Shown one piece after another: positions 24,301 through 35,900 of a DNA stretch of 64,000 nt. The DNA lies in contig VZRN01005622.1 of assembly GCA_013397935.1 (NCBI GenBank), forward strand, positions 1,927,034 through 1,991,033, read 5' to 3'. The stretch is from Dasyornis broadbenti (lineage: Eukaryota; Chordata; Aves; Passeriformes; Dasyornithidae). Numbering within the stretch: position 1 is the stretch's first letter; each line of letters starts with the position of its first letter. The notes beneath the pieces are model-generated. The model had not been told where the DNA came from, did not search any database, and saw only the letters and a program-made list of their open reading frames with translations. The position numbers and the translations under genes were made by a program.

Positions 24301-27300
24301 TTTGAAATCTGAATTGTGTTGAGCTGGGTGGTGTTTTGTTCTGGCCTGATACATGATGTTTTTGAACACTAAGTAGTGCCCTTTGTGGCTGCAGTGGCAC
24401 AGATTAGGCTTCCAGGACCATTTGTAACTCTCTGCTGGCAGCATAACTAATCTGTAGGAGGGCACCTTTCCTGCCAAGTCAGTGACCCTTAGGCCACTGC
24501 AGCTGCCTCTTACTGGTGGTTTCAGGACAGACAGTGGTTTGTGCATATGGTGGATCCTGGTCAAAGCTGAAGCAGGGCAGTGAGCTAGTATGGACACAGC
24601 TATATTCTTGCAAATGGCAAGGTTTATGTTAGTTAAGTTTTGCAGAATTGCAAAACTTTGCTAATGTGTATACAGGGTAGTACACAAGTGTGCCATCAGA
24701 ACTCTGCTGGGGTTGGTTTAGCTTATTCCATGTACCCGAAGCTAAAAAAACCTACTTTCAGAAACAATGTAATTTCATTTACACTGAGAAGATTTTTGTC
24801 TGCTGTTACAAATTATATATTTAATGTCTTACTTATAGTGCAGAATAAATACAGTTACTGGAGTCACTTCAAAGATTTGACTGTCTGACACTGAATTCTC
24901 ACAGCAGTCTCCCAGACTTTACTTTTGGTGCCTTAATGTTTCAATGGAAACTTTTAATGTGTGCAGGGGAGCTTCTAGATAGTCTAACCTGGCTGAATTT
25001 ATCACCATGTATGTATCTGCTGATCAGGATTAGCTGATGGAACTGTAGTTAAAGCATAACTCCATCCCCTTTGAAAATGTTGAGTGGTGAACAATTGTTA
25101 ACTCTGTATTTGTGGCCGTGTGAGATGGTAAGTAGTGAGAGAATTTAATTACTCAGGTTTAATTGATTTAATTGACTGGAAGCACACTAAAAGACTGGCT
25201 TTGGAGTTAGAAAATATTGTGTAGTTTATTAGTTATTGTGTATTAGTTTTGTTATGTATTAGTTATTGTCAGAAACAGCAGTTTCTGACTCTGTGCTCTT
25301 TTCTTTTGTACAGTGTTTTTGGACCTCTGGTCCAGGGAGAATGATGTTGGGGTAAAAGCAAGCACTTTCTTGCCTTCCAGTGGCCAGGAAATCTTCTGAA
25401 TAGAGCAACTTTCTAACCATTATGAAGAGCCATGTTTTAATTACTTGGGAATTATAATGAAGCTCATGTATATGCGTTAAAAAAAAAAAAAAACAACAGA
25501 AAACCCAAAACAAACTGCAAAACTAGGTGATCTCACAACTATGCAAAAGTAGCAGAAGCTTGAGCTCTGTAGATTTTGTTCTCTTTTTTGCTTTGACAGG
25601 GAGCAATGCTTTGCATGATTGGACTATTTGCTCATACAAAGCAGAATTTTAAAAGTTAGATACGTATCAGTCCAAATGCAATCCAATTAATTGTCAGAAC
25701 AAGTGGGAATAGCAGTATTTTCCAGCATTGGGTAAATGTTACAGTTCCATAAATTATCAGTGACTTGATGGCCACCTGCTCAGTAGGACTGATAGCTCAG
25801 AACTTACCAGTGAGCACAAGAGTTATAAGGCAATAGAACTTTTTTGTTTCCTTTGCTTATCCTGACATTTCTTCTCATGCCAGCCCTTATTCATGCTGGC
25901 TTCATAGTCAGTAGGAGACAGTTGGTGAAAGTTGTTTTCTCTGATGGTTTTTTCTCAGGAATCACTTTTCCCTCCTTCCTGAGCACAATCAAGTAATGCC
26001 TTATGGAAACTCACCTCTAAGGCTGTCAGGTTCTTTATGCTCATCCTTTCACGTGTGACATAACTAAGCCTCAGGTTTGAAATGCCAGCATTCTGTGATA
26101 GCATTGCTTCATTTGGATCATGTTACAGTCAGAGCAGCTGATGTGACACAGGTCTATCACATAACATCATTACCAATCTACACGAACAGAGTGTGTGGGG
26201 TTTGCCTGTGGATCCTTTCTGTGAGGTCTCTAGAACTCCTGGCCACTGAGTGCATACAGAGATCCCTGTCAACTCTCAAAAGATTTGCCTTTGTGTATCT
26301 GTAGCCTTGTGCTTCACCTGGACGTTGCTGTATTTTTGCTGCAATGCTGTGGATCATTTGGGATGGAACATTTGAATCTGGTACTGGGAAGAAAGCAAGG
26401 ATTAAAAATGCATTTCTTACATTTGGCAGCTATCACAATTCTAAGATCTCTGTTAATTGTAGTCGGTGGCCATATGTGCTTCTATGTGTGTTATTTGGGG
26501 TGCCCCAAGGGTGTTTCTTCTGCCGATGTGAAAGAGGAATGATGGAATGATTTTTAAATTTTTTTTTATTTTACACTGCTTATCATCAGCCTTGAAGAGG
26601 GCTTGGCACCAAATGTAGCAACGCTGGCTGCAGCTACAAGAAAGGGACTAAACACCACTGAATCATGGATCACCCTGAGAATCCTGTGAATAGTTTTCAG
26701 CTGAGGAATGTATATCTTGCTCACAAATTTCAGTGGGTAGAAATGTGAGGGAAGGAGACCAGAAGCCAACACTGCTCATGGGGATTATGCCGTGGTGCAC
26801 ATGGGAGTGTGAGGGACGATACGCAGCTGCTGCTGGAGTGTTGGAATTAACTTCAGGAGTCACATTCAGATCGCCTGAAGCATCCAGTGGTTCAGTCCAA
26901 GAATGGATTTGTGTGTTTCTGCTTCATAACAGCTTGTCATGCAGCCCAGCAGTGAGTGACAGCATATCAGAGAGAGCTCTGCACACCATCCAGTGCTCAT
27001 AGTTCCATGGAGAAGGCAGATGTGCAGTGAAAAAGAAGGGGTGTCCAAAGGGAGAGAGGAGCATGAGAAGTCTTCCAGTTACTGAGCTTGAGATAACAGA
27101 GTCATGTGTTTGAGGAAAGGAAAGCAACTGATCATATGACTAAGAAATCAATTTGAATTCTTATTTTTAACTGGATTTAAACCCCTTTAGGATTGAAACA
27201 GAATCCTGAATGGAAGACTTGGGAAGTGTCTCATTGAATCTCGCTTGATTAGATCTGGGCTCTGCTCCAGAGCTTATCAGGATAATTTTATGTAGCAAGA

Positions 27301-30300
27301 TTGGTGCTTAGGAGAAAAAAAAGGGGTCATCTGTTTGCAGTGAATTAGTTTAACAGCATCTTCTAAGAAACGGGTGGATTTTTTTTCTTTTTTGTTGTTT
27401 TGATTTTTCATAAAAATATTTTATTTTTAAGGACTTGTGCTTTCTGTTCTTTCAGGATAGCAGTGGCTCACAGGACAATGTTCCAGAGAGGAGAAGTGCA
27501 TAACAAACCCACTGGCTTCTGGGGAATGATAAAAAGTGTTACAACATCTGTTCCTGGCAGTGAAAGTATCCTTCATCTGCATGCTGGCACCTGCCTTGGG
27601 AGGTGGATCCAGCTTTCTTTATTTTGAAAGGTAGAGTGTTAGCTGGGACAGTTACAAAGCATCTGTGTTTCAACACATTTCAAGCCTAATGTCTCGTGGG
27701 AAGTTTGTTCTCTAGCACTGTCTGACCTTTTGCCCAGGGCTCAGACACAGTTTTACTGTGGCACAGGCAGAAGTTTTATGTTTCTGTTCTGCTCTATAAA
27801 TGTGGTGTTGCATCACCATGGTTGAGCTGTACAGCAGATCAGGGGACAGACGTGCATGCCTGCCACACAATCACAGAATGGTTTGGGTTAGAAGGGACCT
27901 TAAAGATCATCCAGTTTCAGTCTTCCCTATGAAAGGAATCCGTCGGGAATTACAAAGGTCTGTACTTCTTTAACAGAGTTGCTTACCAATGATTTCTGTC
28001 AGACCACTTGTAGTGTGGATTTTGCATATTTAAGGCTGAGAACTCTTCTTCCTCTTCTTTCCCACTAGCTGCTAAAATCAGAATGTGGCTATTTGACAGA
28101 CTCTTCATAGTAGTCACTGATCTCTTGGAGCAGTTACTCAGCAGTTTTGTTTATGAAGATGATCTGAGATGACATATTGTGAGATGCACTTCAGTGGCAA
28201 GGGACAGTGATCAAAGTGCAGCAGTAGTTTGTGAGAGCTCTGGTTCTATTCTGTGATGTGTTCTCCAGGCAGAGAAATAAAGAGTTTGTTGCATGACTGC
28301 CTAAATACTGTATCCTGCCTACCTCCTTAAACTGGAGTAGTGTGCACTGTGTATATCCTTGAGATTTCTTTGGTGCTGTATTAATGAGGAGCATGAAGAC
28401 TGCATCAAAAAGCTGATCTGAATCCAAAAAGCGACCAAACCATTAGATGTGGCACTTGGGCTGAAGGTGGGGAATGTTTTGTTTTTAATTAAGAATTTGT
28501 GATGTGTTCTAGCCTTGACTATGTTGGTTTGCCAGATCTGTCCCTTATCCAGCAAGAAGTGGATGCCCTGGAAGAATTGAGTCGGCAGCTTTTCCTGGAA
28601 ACTGCTGACTTGCATGCAACAAAGGTACACAGCAAATAACTGCCCAGATGGGTGTTGGGAAGTCAGAGTAGTTTGAAAGAGTACATGTGTTATGAGAAAT
28701 GGAAACCTGTTCAATAGGTAAATGGTGAAATGTTGTGATGAGCGGAATGAGGATCTATTTCTTTAACTTTGGGGCTACATTACAGTTCCCTTCCAGTTCA
28801 CATACATCCTTGAGTCTGCCCCATGGCCCTATAACCATTCAAAAGCTTATGAATTAACATGAGATCAGAAACATTTGAGTTAGAAGATGTAGAAATATAG
28901 GGCTGTGTTTGCTACTCTTGGTGTACCATTGCAGTTTTATGTTGTGGGTGATAGTGAAAATGACGCATTTTTTATGTTCTACTCCCTCTCTCTCCTTTTG
29001 TATTTCCAGGAGAGAATAGAGTATTCCAAAACTTTCCAAGGAAAATACTTCAATTTCTTGGGTTATTTTTTTTCCATCTATTGTGTCTGGAAAATCTTCA
29101 TGGTATGTAAATGTTTTATTGCATTTTGTGTGGATGTATGCAAATATCATACCCTGCATAGATTACGCTATACATGCAGTTCATTAAGTAATGCTCTAGT
29201 TTCTTTAATAGGCAGAAATTCTGAAAGAAACTGGCCCTTGGTTGAAGTAAAGCTCTGGATCTGTCTTTTTGTGTAGAGCATTAGACAAGCAATTCTTGCA
29301 TGGATGTGTTTTGTGCCTCCTTAGACAATGCAGCCTCTCCCTACCCTTTGCTTGGTGGTACCATGTAAGAGTCATGCATGTGTCTCACATGTCAGACTTA
29401 AGAAATACTTTTGCCGTTTTGCTTGAGTGTAAATCCATCTCTCTTGCAGGCAACCATCAATATTGTATTTGACCGTGTGGGGAAGACTGATCCAGTCACA
29501 AGAGGAATTGAGATCACTGTAAATTACCTGGGAATCCAGTTTGATGTGAGCCTTTCTTAACTCTTACAGCCTTTTCAGCAATTCATATCTTATCTAAATA
29601 AAACCATTCTGCTGCTAGGGAGAAAATGAGAGACCCTGACAATGTGGCTTTGGCTTTGGCTTTTGACTTATTGAGGAGAAAGGGAAAATGCACCATGAAC
29701 ATTGCTTTCACACTGATTCTATGCTGAGATGGTGATGTGGTCTTGCCAGAGAGGCAGTGAGTTGCTTTTTTTGTTTTGGAGAAATGGAAGCACTTTAGAC
29801 AACTTGCTTAGATTCAATACATTCAACTACAGAGCAATTTTGATTCCTTATGCAAATAGGTGTTCTGTCACTTATACTTTTAAAATATTTCCCTGTGAAA
29901 ATGGGGTTCTTTGTTATTGGTATAAGCTAAATGTCTATTTTGTGTGTTTGAAGTAAACAATTGCTGAAACATTTGTGAAAATATCTGTTATATAAACCTG
30001 TCTGCAATGGATATCTGTACAATTAGGAGATACAAAGACCCTGAAGAATTGGCAGCTATACAATGTGGTGTAAATGAGGTTAGTGTTAAAGTTTTAACTG
30101 TGTTCTTCTTGTTGATACAGGTCAAATTCTGGTCTCAGCACATTTCCTTTATTCTTGTTGGAATAATCATTGTTACCTCTATTAGAGGCTTGTTAATCAC
30201 ACTTACAAAGGTAAGAACCAGGACTCTTAAGTGGTTTGAGACACTGAAATCTGTTACCAGATCTTTACCTTTAGATGGGACAAGTACTGTATAAAGGTTC

Positions 30301-31272
30301 AATATGCATATATGTTTACATATCTGAATATAAATTCTTACAGAGGCAGGAAGGTAGGAAAAATACCTTTAGCAGGATATTTCCCCATTAAGTGTCTGTC
30401 AGGAAGAGATGTAGATGTTAAATAAGATGCTAAATGTAAGCAAGGGCTCAAAATGTTGCTGTAGCCAAGGCTTATTAGTAAGGTTGATGAGATGGTGATT
30501 GAGAGTATTTGGATTACTTAATTTAAGCTGCTGGTAGGACTGAAAGGTATTAACTCAACAGGCATGTGACTGACTTGACCTGGCCTTTGGTACCTATGCT
30601 TAAACTTCTCTGTATTGCTCTTGTGATTTTTACCACAAGGTGCAACTGGCTGTAGGAGATTAATGTTTCAGACTAACACTGCAGCTTTATGAAAGTAGGG
30701 TACAGGTAGCCAACTAGAATGTATGGTTTTGATTTTTTTTTAGCTGAAGAAGTACTGAATGGTACATACCTTTCACGCTGTCCTAAGGCACGTCAGACTT
30801 ACCTGACTGCTTATTTCCAGTGTTTTGGTTTTTTTTTCCCTAGTTCTTCTATGCCATTTCCAGCAGCAAGTCCTCCAATGTTATTGTTCTGCTGTTAGCA
30901 CAGATCATGGTGAGTATGGAGAGCTGTGGGCACACCCATGTGCATTTCTGCATGCATACCTGTTTGTGTGTGTATAAACACATAACAATATTGTTGTGTG
31001 CTGCCCCCTGTTAGCCACAGAGCCTGTGGTGAAGCAATAACTTCTGTCCCTGTTTTAATTTCCAGGGAATGTACTTTGTGTCATCAGTGCTCCTGATCCG
31101 CATGAGCATGCCTCCGGAATACCGCACCATTATTACAGAAGTCCTGGGAGAGCTCCAGTTCAACTTCTATCACCGTTGGTTTGATGTGATATTCCTAGTT
31201 AGTGCCCTGTCCAGTATCCTCTTCCTCTATTTAGCACACAAACAAGCCCCAGAAAAGCATATGGCCCTCTGA
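15103..31272 (+). CDS. GPR89: Golgi pH regulator (GPR89/GPHR), 14 coding exons, complete
   Basis: GPHR is a multi-pass Golgi membrane protein known as an anion channel that supports lumen acidification, glycosylation and trafficking. The coding exons, all with AG/GT borders, are 15103-15144, 17506-17565, 18327-18430, 19951-20057, 20920-21021, 23764-23884, 24129-24209, 27456-27565, 28536-28624, 29010-29102, 29450-29545, 30121-30210, 30844-30909 and 31066-31272. Joined they make 1368 bases, 455 residues plus stop, the same length as I recall for human GPR89A/B. The product starts MSFLIDSSIMFTSQ and ends YLAHKQAPEKHMAL. Hydrophobic segments lie in exons 1-2, 3, 4, 5, 6, 10, 12 and 13-14. The cytoplasmic loop (exons 7-9) is charged and helical, with ALERRLLQTMDM and QQEVDALEELSRQLF. 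Exon 7 ends at a weaker donor (gtgcga). No frameshift or stop interrupts it. The largest introns are intron 7 (24210-27455) and intron 5 (21022-23763). I saw no exon-like sequence in the introns beyond short open frames. The name follows near-identity to the human protein as I remember it. Confidence 0.97.
25479..25493. repeat. Poly(A) run in GPR89 intron 7
   Basis: Fifteen consecutive A, followed by an A/C-rich stretch. It could be the tail of a decayed retroposed copy or a simple repeat; no parent element was recognised upstream. Confidence 0.6.
27869..27945 (-). repeat. Short CR1 3'-end fragment in GPR89 intron 8
   Basis: It begins aatcacagaatggtttgggt, then agaagggaccttaaagatca and tccagtttcag, the reverse complement of the last 70-80 bases of CR1. 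It is strongly 5'-truncated. It sits between coding exons 8 and 9 and does not touch a splice site. Confidence 0.9.
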
Positions 31273-31545
31273 GGCAGAACTGCAGTCATGCACTGCACTC
31301 TGTCCTGTCGGCTGCACTGCTGCAACTCCTGTGGATTGCAGAACTTGGAGAGACAGGACTGCTCTGTGTGTTCTAGCAGTGTAACTGCAAAACTTGGAGA
31401 GACAGGACTGTTCTGTGTGTTCTGGCTCTTTGAACCTCCACACGTGCCATCATCAAGATCTGTGGCTCGTTCTGTTCCATGCCACAGCTGGGAGGGAAGT
31501 GGGTGTGTGGACTGAGCATGGAACAGTTCACTGCCAAGCAATAAA
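31273..31545 (+). promoter_or_regulatory. GPR89: GPR89 3'UTR with poly(A) signal and internal duplication
   Basis: The 3'UTR follows the stop directly. A canonical AATAAA at 31540-31545 would give a 3'UTR of about 0.3 kb. Two near-identical 37-base copies (31338-31374 and 31387-31423) lie within it. Confidence 0.7.
31338..31423 (+). repeat. Tandem duplication in GPR89 3'UTR
   Basis: Two 37-base copies, each beginning with gca and containing cttggagagacaggactg then ctgtgtgttct, are separated by 12 bases. I count two mismatches between them. The close match suggests a fairly recent local duplication. Confidence 0.9.
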
Positions 31546-32569
31546 GGCAATCCTGGGTACCCCACTATCCAGGGGCATCATTGCTTGTGTGGTAGGCTGG
31601 CTGAGGGAGCACCTCTTACTGTTGGAACAAGATCTTCATAGAAGGCACCAAGAAATGTGACTGTTCTTTTGAAAATCAGCTCATAATTGGGATTTGGAGG
31701 ATGGCAATTCTGGAATTGAATGATTGAGTCTGTGAAATTAAATAAGCTTTTATAATATGCAAGCATCACAGTTGTTTTTTGTCAGTCCCAAAGATTTGGC
31801 TGGGTTTGAGCTAGAAGGTGGTTAGGATTTGCTGTCTGGCAGAAGTGGAATGGAGAGAACTACACTCCAATTCTGTATGTAGTGTATTCTAGTGTGTGTC
31901 ACTAGTACCTACTGTCCTTAGGAGATTTGCTTTCTCTTACTGAGTGTCAACTTTCTTTTCTCTCAGGGCGTAAGTGGAACCGAGGTTTTGGATTCCTTTT
32001 TGCTAGAGTTCAGTGTGAAGTCAAAGACCACTGCCATGCCTTGTATGTTGCAAATTTTATTCATGTGACTTAAACTTACATATTCCCAAATCTGTTCTCT
32101 GAGGCTTTGTTTGTTTTATAATGGTTTTGGAACATAAATCGTAGGTGGTGAAAATAAGACCTGGAGGGGGCTAAAATAACAACCCTAAACAATTGATTTC
32201 TGTATTGTCTTTGGTGTACAGCAAGGAGGCAAAGTGTACAGTAGCAATATTACAGATTTATGCCACTTTCAAGACAATGTGGTGGTGGCTTGGGATTAGA
32301 AAAATGTGCATGACTGAATTATATACACTATTCTAATCCACAGCTGTGTGCAGAGGAGTGAATGGTGATTAAACATCTTGAGTTGTGAATTACAAAGTTT
32401 GCTTAATGTTTGAAAGAAAAAGGAGCGTAATGCACAGGGTACATAGGCTTAGGCCATTTCAGAGCAGCTGTACTGCTGTAAGGTGAAAGATGGCACAGAG
32501 GCTGAGTTGATGGACTTGGATTAGGGGGAGAGTTGCCTTTCCTGGGAGATGGGGAGAAATCAGTTGCTC
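31546..32569. other. Intergenic gap between convergent GPR89 and PDZK1
   Basis: This lies between the GPR89 poly(A) signal and the more distal of the two PDZK1 candidates. No gene, RNA or known repeat was recognised. The two genes' 3' ends face each other about 1 kb apart. Confidence 0.5.
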
Positions 32570-32911
32570 TTTATTAAGAGCTTATCCATAAAGGCTAAGA
32601 TGCTTATTAATCTCTAAAACATTTGCACCTTCTGCTACGGGACACTTAATTATAAAATTGCAGTTTAAGCCTTTTCAGAAGGAAGTGACTGAGTGCCCAC
32701 TTCACAAGGCAGAAAGCCAGAGAGCACAATTGCAGTGTGTTAAATGTATGCAAGTTACACTGAAGTATTTATTGCAGCAAGAGTTTGCAGTCCTTTACAG
32801 CTCTGGCACTCCTTTGAACAGACAAGTTCTGGGAGGTGAAATAGCAAAGAAGAACTGAAGAAAACATTTGGAAGGTTTCTTTTTTGTTGTTCTTGGCATA
32901 GTTTTGTCTCC
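32570..32911 (-). promoter_or_regulatory. PDZK1: PDZK1 3'UTR with two candidate poly(A) signals
   Basis: On the minus strand AATAAA occurs at 32773-32768 (about 140 bases after the stop) and at 32575-32570 (about 340 bases after it). Either could end the transcript; the sequence does not choose between them. Confidence 0.5.
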
Positions 32912-35900
32912 TCACAACTTTGTGTCATCACTGTTGTCATCGTCAGCTCTTGTGGAGGCAGCTGATTGTGAAGAGGAGGATGAGTCTGCCTGCAGAGGGG
33001 TAATAAATACATTGTGATTATTTCAGTTTGTAAACATTTGATAGTCTGCGCTGTTACAGACTCCTGTTTTCATCTGCACTAATCACACACTTGTTTAGAT
33101 GGCAGAATGAACCAACAAATATAATTTTTGTTGTTCAAGGGCTTTTCTGGTTAAGTGCATTTTGAGAGAAGTTTGTTCAATAGAGGATTCCTATTGTTGA
33201 ATTCCCTTAACTCCTTAATTTGAACACAAAAGTCATGCTAACTTCAGATCTGCAAAATGCAGCTTGGGGATTAAAGTTCTTGAACAAAATTGTAGCTGGA
33301 CATTTGCTGACAAGGCTAATGAAAAATAAATGGGAAATAGTATTGGTCTTACCCTTCCTTGTCTGTGTCGTTTGCACGATCAGAAATAAGCATTTCAATA
33401 TTTAAGGCTGACCTCACAGAGGGTTGAAAGTGTTTCAAGGAGTAATACCTTCCTGCTTTTCTGACTTTAGTCATGCTTCAGATTCTATCTAGTGGCATGA
33501 AGTGAGTAAAATAATTTCAAATCAGCACATTGCCTAGAAAATGCCATCATAACCTATCAGTTGTTGTTCCTTCTCCAAAATGATCTATTTTGAAATATTT
33601 CATGTGGTATTCACAAAAGCCATTTTTAATTTTGGTGTATTTAAGCAGTTTTGCCTGCACTTCCACAGTTGTATTGCCTGTTTCCCATCCTCATTAAGGA
33701 TTACTGGATTTGGATTATCTTGTTCCATAAAATCTCTTGTATGTGTGTTCTTTGTGTGATTTAATCTTACATTAAAGATAGTCACGTGTCTTTTGTGTGG
33801 GGAAAGGAAGAGTTGTTCGTGATAATTAGCAGCTTTCCTTTTAAGAACTTGCAAAAATCCAGGCTCAAGTTAACAATCCTAGCTCTGGAAAACATCCTGC
33901 CTGAAAAAAATTCTTTTCGTATCCCCTGTGTGATTCCTCAGCATCTGCCTAATGCAGGATTACTCACCCTTTCCCTTGGCTCAGGTGAGTTTCTTTCTGT
34001 CTCTGATGGATGATTTTCTGTGTAAGCAGGAGGTTCTGAGGTGTCTGAATCTGCCATGGAGGCTGTGATGGGAATGTTTTGGCCTTGGAGGTACCTGTAA
34101 GCATCTTTGCTGCACACCAGCAGTGTCAGTCTGTCCCCACTGCTTTGGATCCTTGCCACCACTTTGTCATAGCATTCGTCAGTCACATTCACTCCATTCA
34201 CTTCCACCAAGAAGTCGTTGTTTTCCACGCCTGCTCTGCCAGCTGGCCCCTGGGTTTGTACCTGCAGAGGGGAGTTAAAACCCAAATGTCGGCATAAAAC
34301 TTGTAAAGATGCATTAAAAGCTGAGGGTTAACTGTGTTACTGCTTTTCTTAGAGGGTGGTGAAATAAGCATGGAGAATGGGAGATTTGTGGGGAACAAAG
34401 GAATTGGGGCAGGCGAGGGGCCCAGACATAATAAACATGGAGCCCATCAGTTTGAGACTTAGGATGTATCTTGATTTTGATAGACTTACATTATAGAAGT
34501 GTGGCATGGTAGAACCATGAAGACACGTGGAAAAACTGTTTTCTAACTATTTGCAGGTCTCTGTCCAATAATTTTAAAGTTTAGTACATTTCACAGATCC
34601 GTTAGTAATGAGTGGAACCCCTCCTCTCAAGAAAACTGAACTTACAGATGTAATTTAGGACAGCAGGAGTTTGACTTTCACCATCTGTGGAATTCAGAGA
34701 AGGTGGGTAGAAGTAGGGCAAAGGTGTTTCTCCTATAATTAAGCTGTTCTACTGTAAAAACCAATTCTGTCTAAAATACTAATTTTAGTGTGCAAGACTC
34801 ATGAATAAAAGCAAAAATTATGCAAAAGCTGAATTCTCCTTCTCTCTAGATGTCTAACAGAATGAGGAATGTGTTCTGGTGCTCATTTTTGACTTAGGCC
34901 AACAATGTCAGTCAGACTTAAACATTTCTAGCTCTTATCTGAGCATCGGAGAAGAGATTTTTGTGGCTTTTTTTCTATTTGTTTGCAGGATGGAAGGGAG
35001 GAAGCTGTGCAACAGACTACTTGAGCTTTTCCTTGCTCCTCATTCTTCCTCAGTACCTCATTGATGAACAATCCAGGCTTGTTCTTGATCATGTTTAAAC
35101 TGAAGCCAAATCCATTAGGTCCTTTCACCATCTTGCAGATTCTTGGCTTGTAGTTCACTTTCTGCTCAGTGTGCAACTCCACTCTTTCCTCTATTTTAGC
35201 TGGATTTGGATCCTGTGCTTTGTAGTAGTATGAGAAGGGGGAAATCTGAGCCTGAAAAAGGTGACAAATAATATTGACATAAAACCTGCTGTTTTGCTGT
35301 GAAATCTGTTTCAGGATCTCATGCTCAACATATTTTGTTTGAAACTTTGTTAATGACTCAGATTTGAGCTGCAGTGAAGAACTCTTCCCTATTAATTTCT
35401 GGCTGGGTGGAAAACTACAGTGTTGATCTGTGTGAGAAGGGAACTTTGTTATTCATAGATGGTTCCACAGTCGTGTAGCTCTGAATTTGCTGTCTTAACA
35501 GCAAACTTTACCCTTTCTGGTGTGTTTGAATTTAGAATTGTTCCAATAGTGTCTGTAAAAACCAGGAAGAGGCCAAAGATTTGGGTGTTTAGTGACTTTC
35601 TGTACAAGTGGAGTTGCTGGAACATAGGTGTATCTTAGACATTTCCTGCAAGCTGAAGAAGTGTCAGAGCAGATTGGCTGTTTCATTGTGATAAATTATC
35701 AATTCCTAGCAGTAGTTTGCATTTTCTTACCAGTTTATACATGGTGTCAGTTTCCTTATCCACCACCAACAGGGAGGTTTTTGCCTCGGACTGCTTAATT
35801 TTTTCCACTACGCTTTCATGATCCAGCCCATCCACTCGCTCGCCATTGACAGCTACTAAGATGTCATTGTCCTTGAGACCCGCCACGGCTGCTGGGCTTC

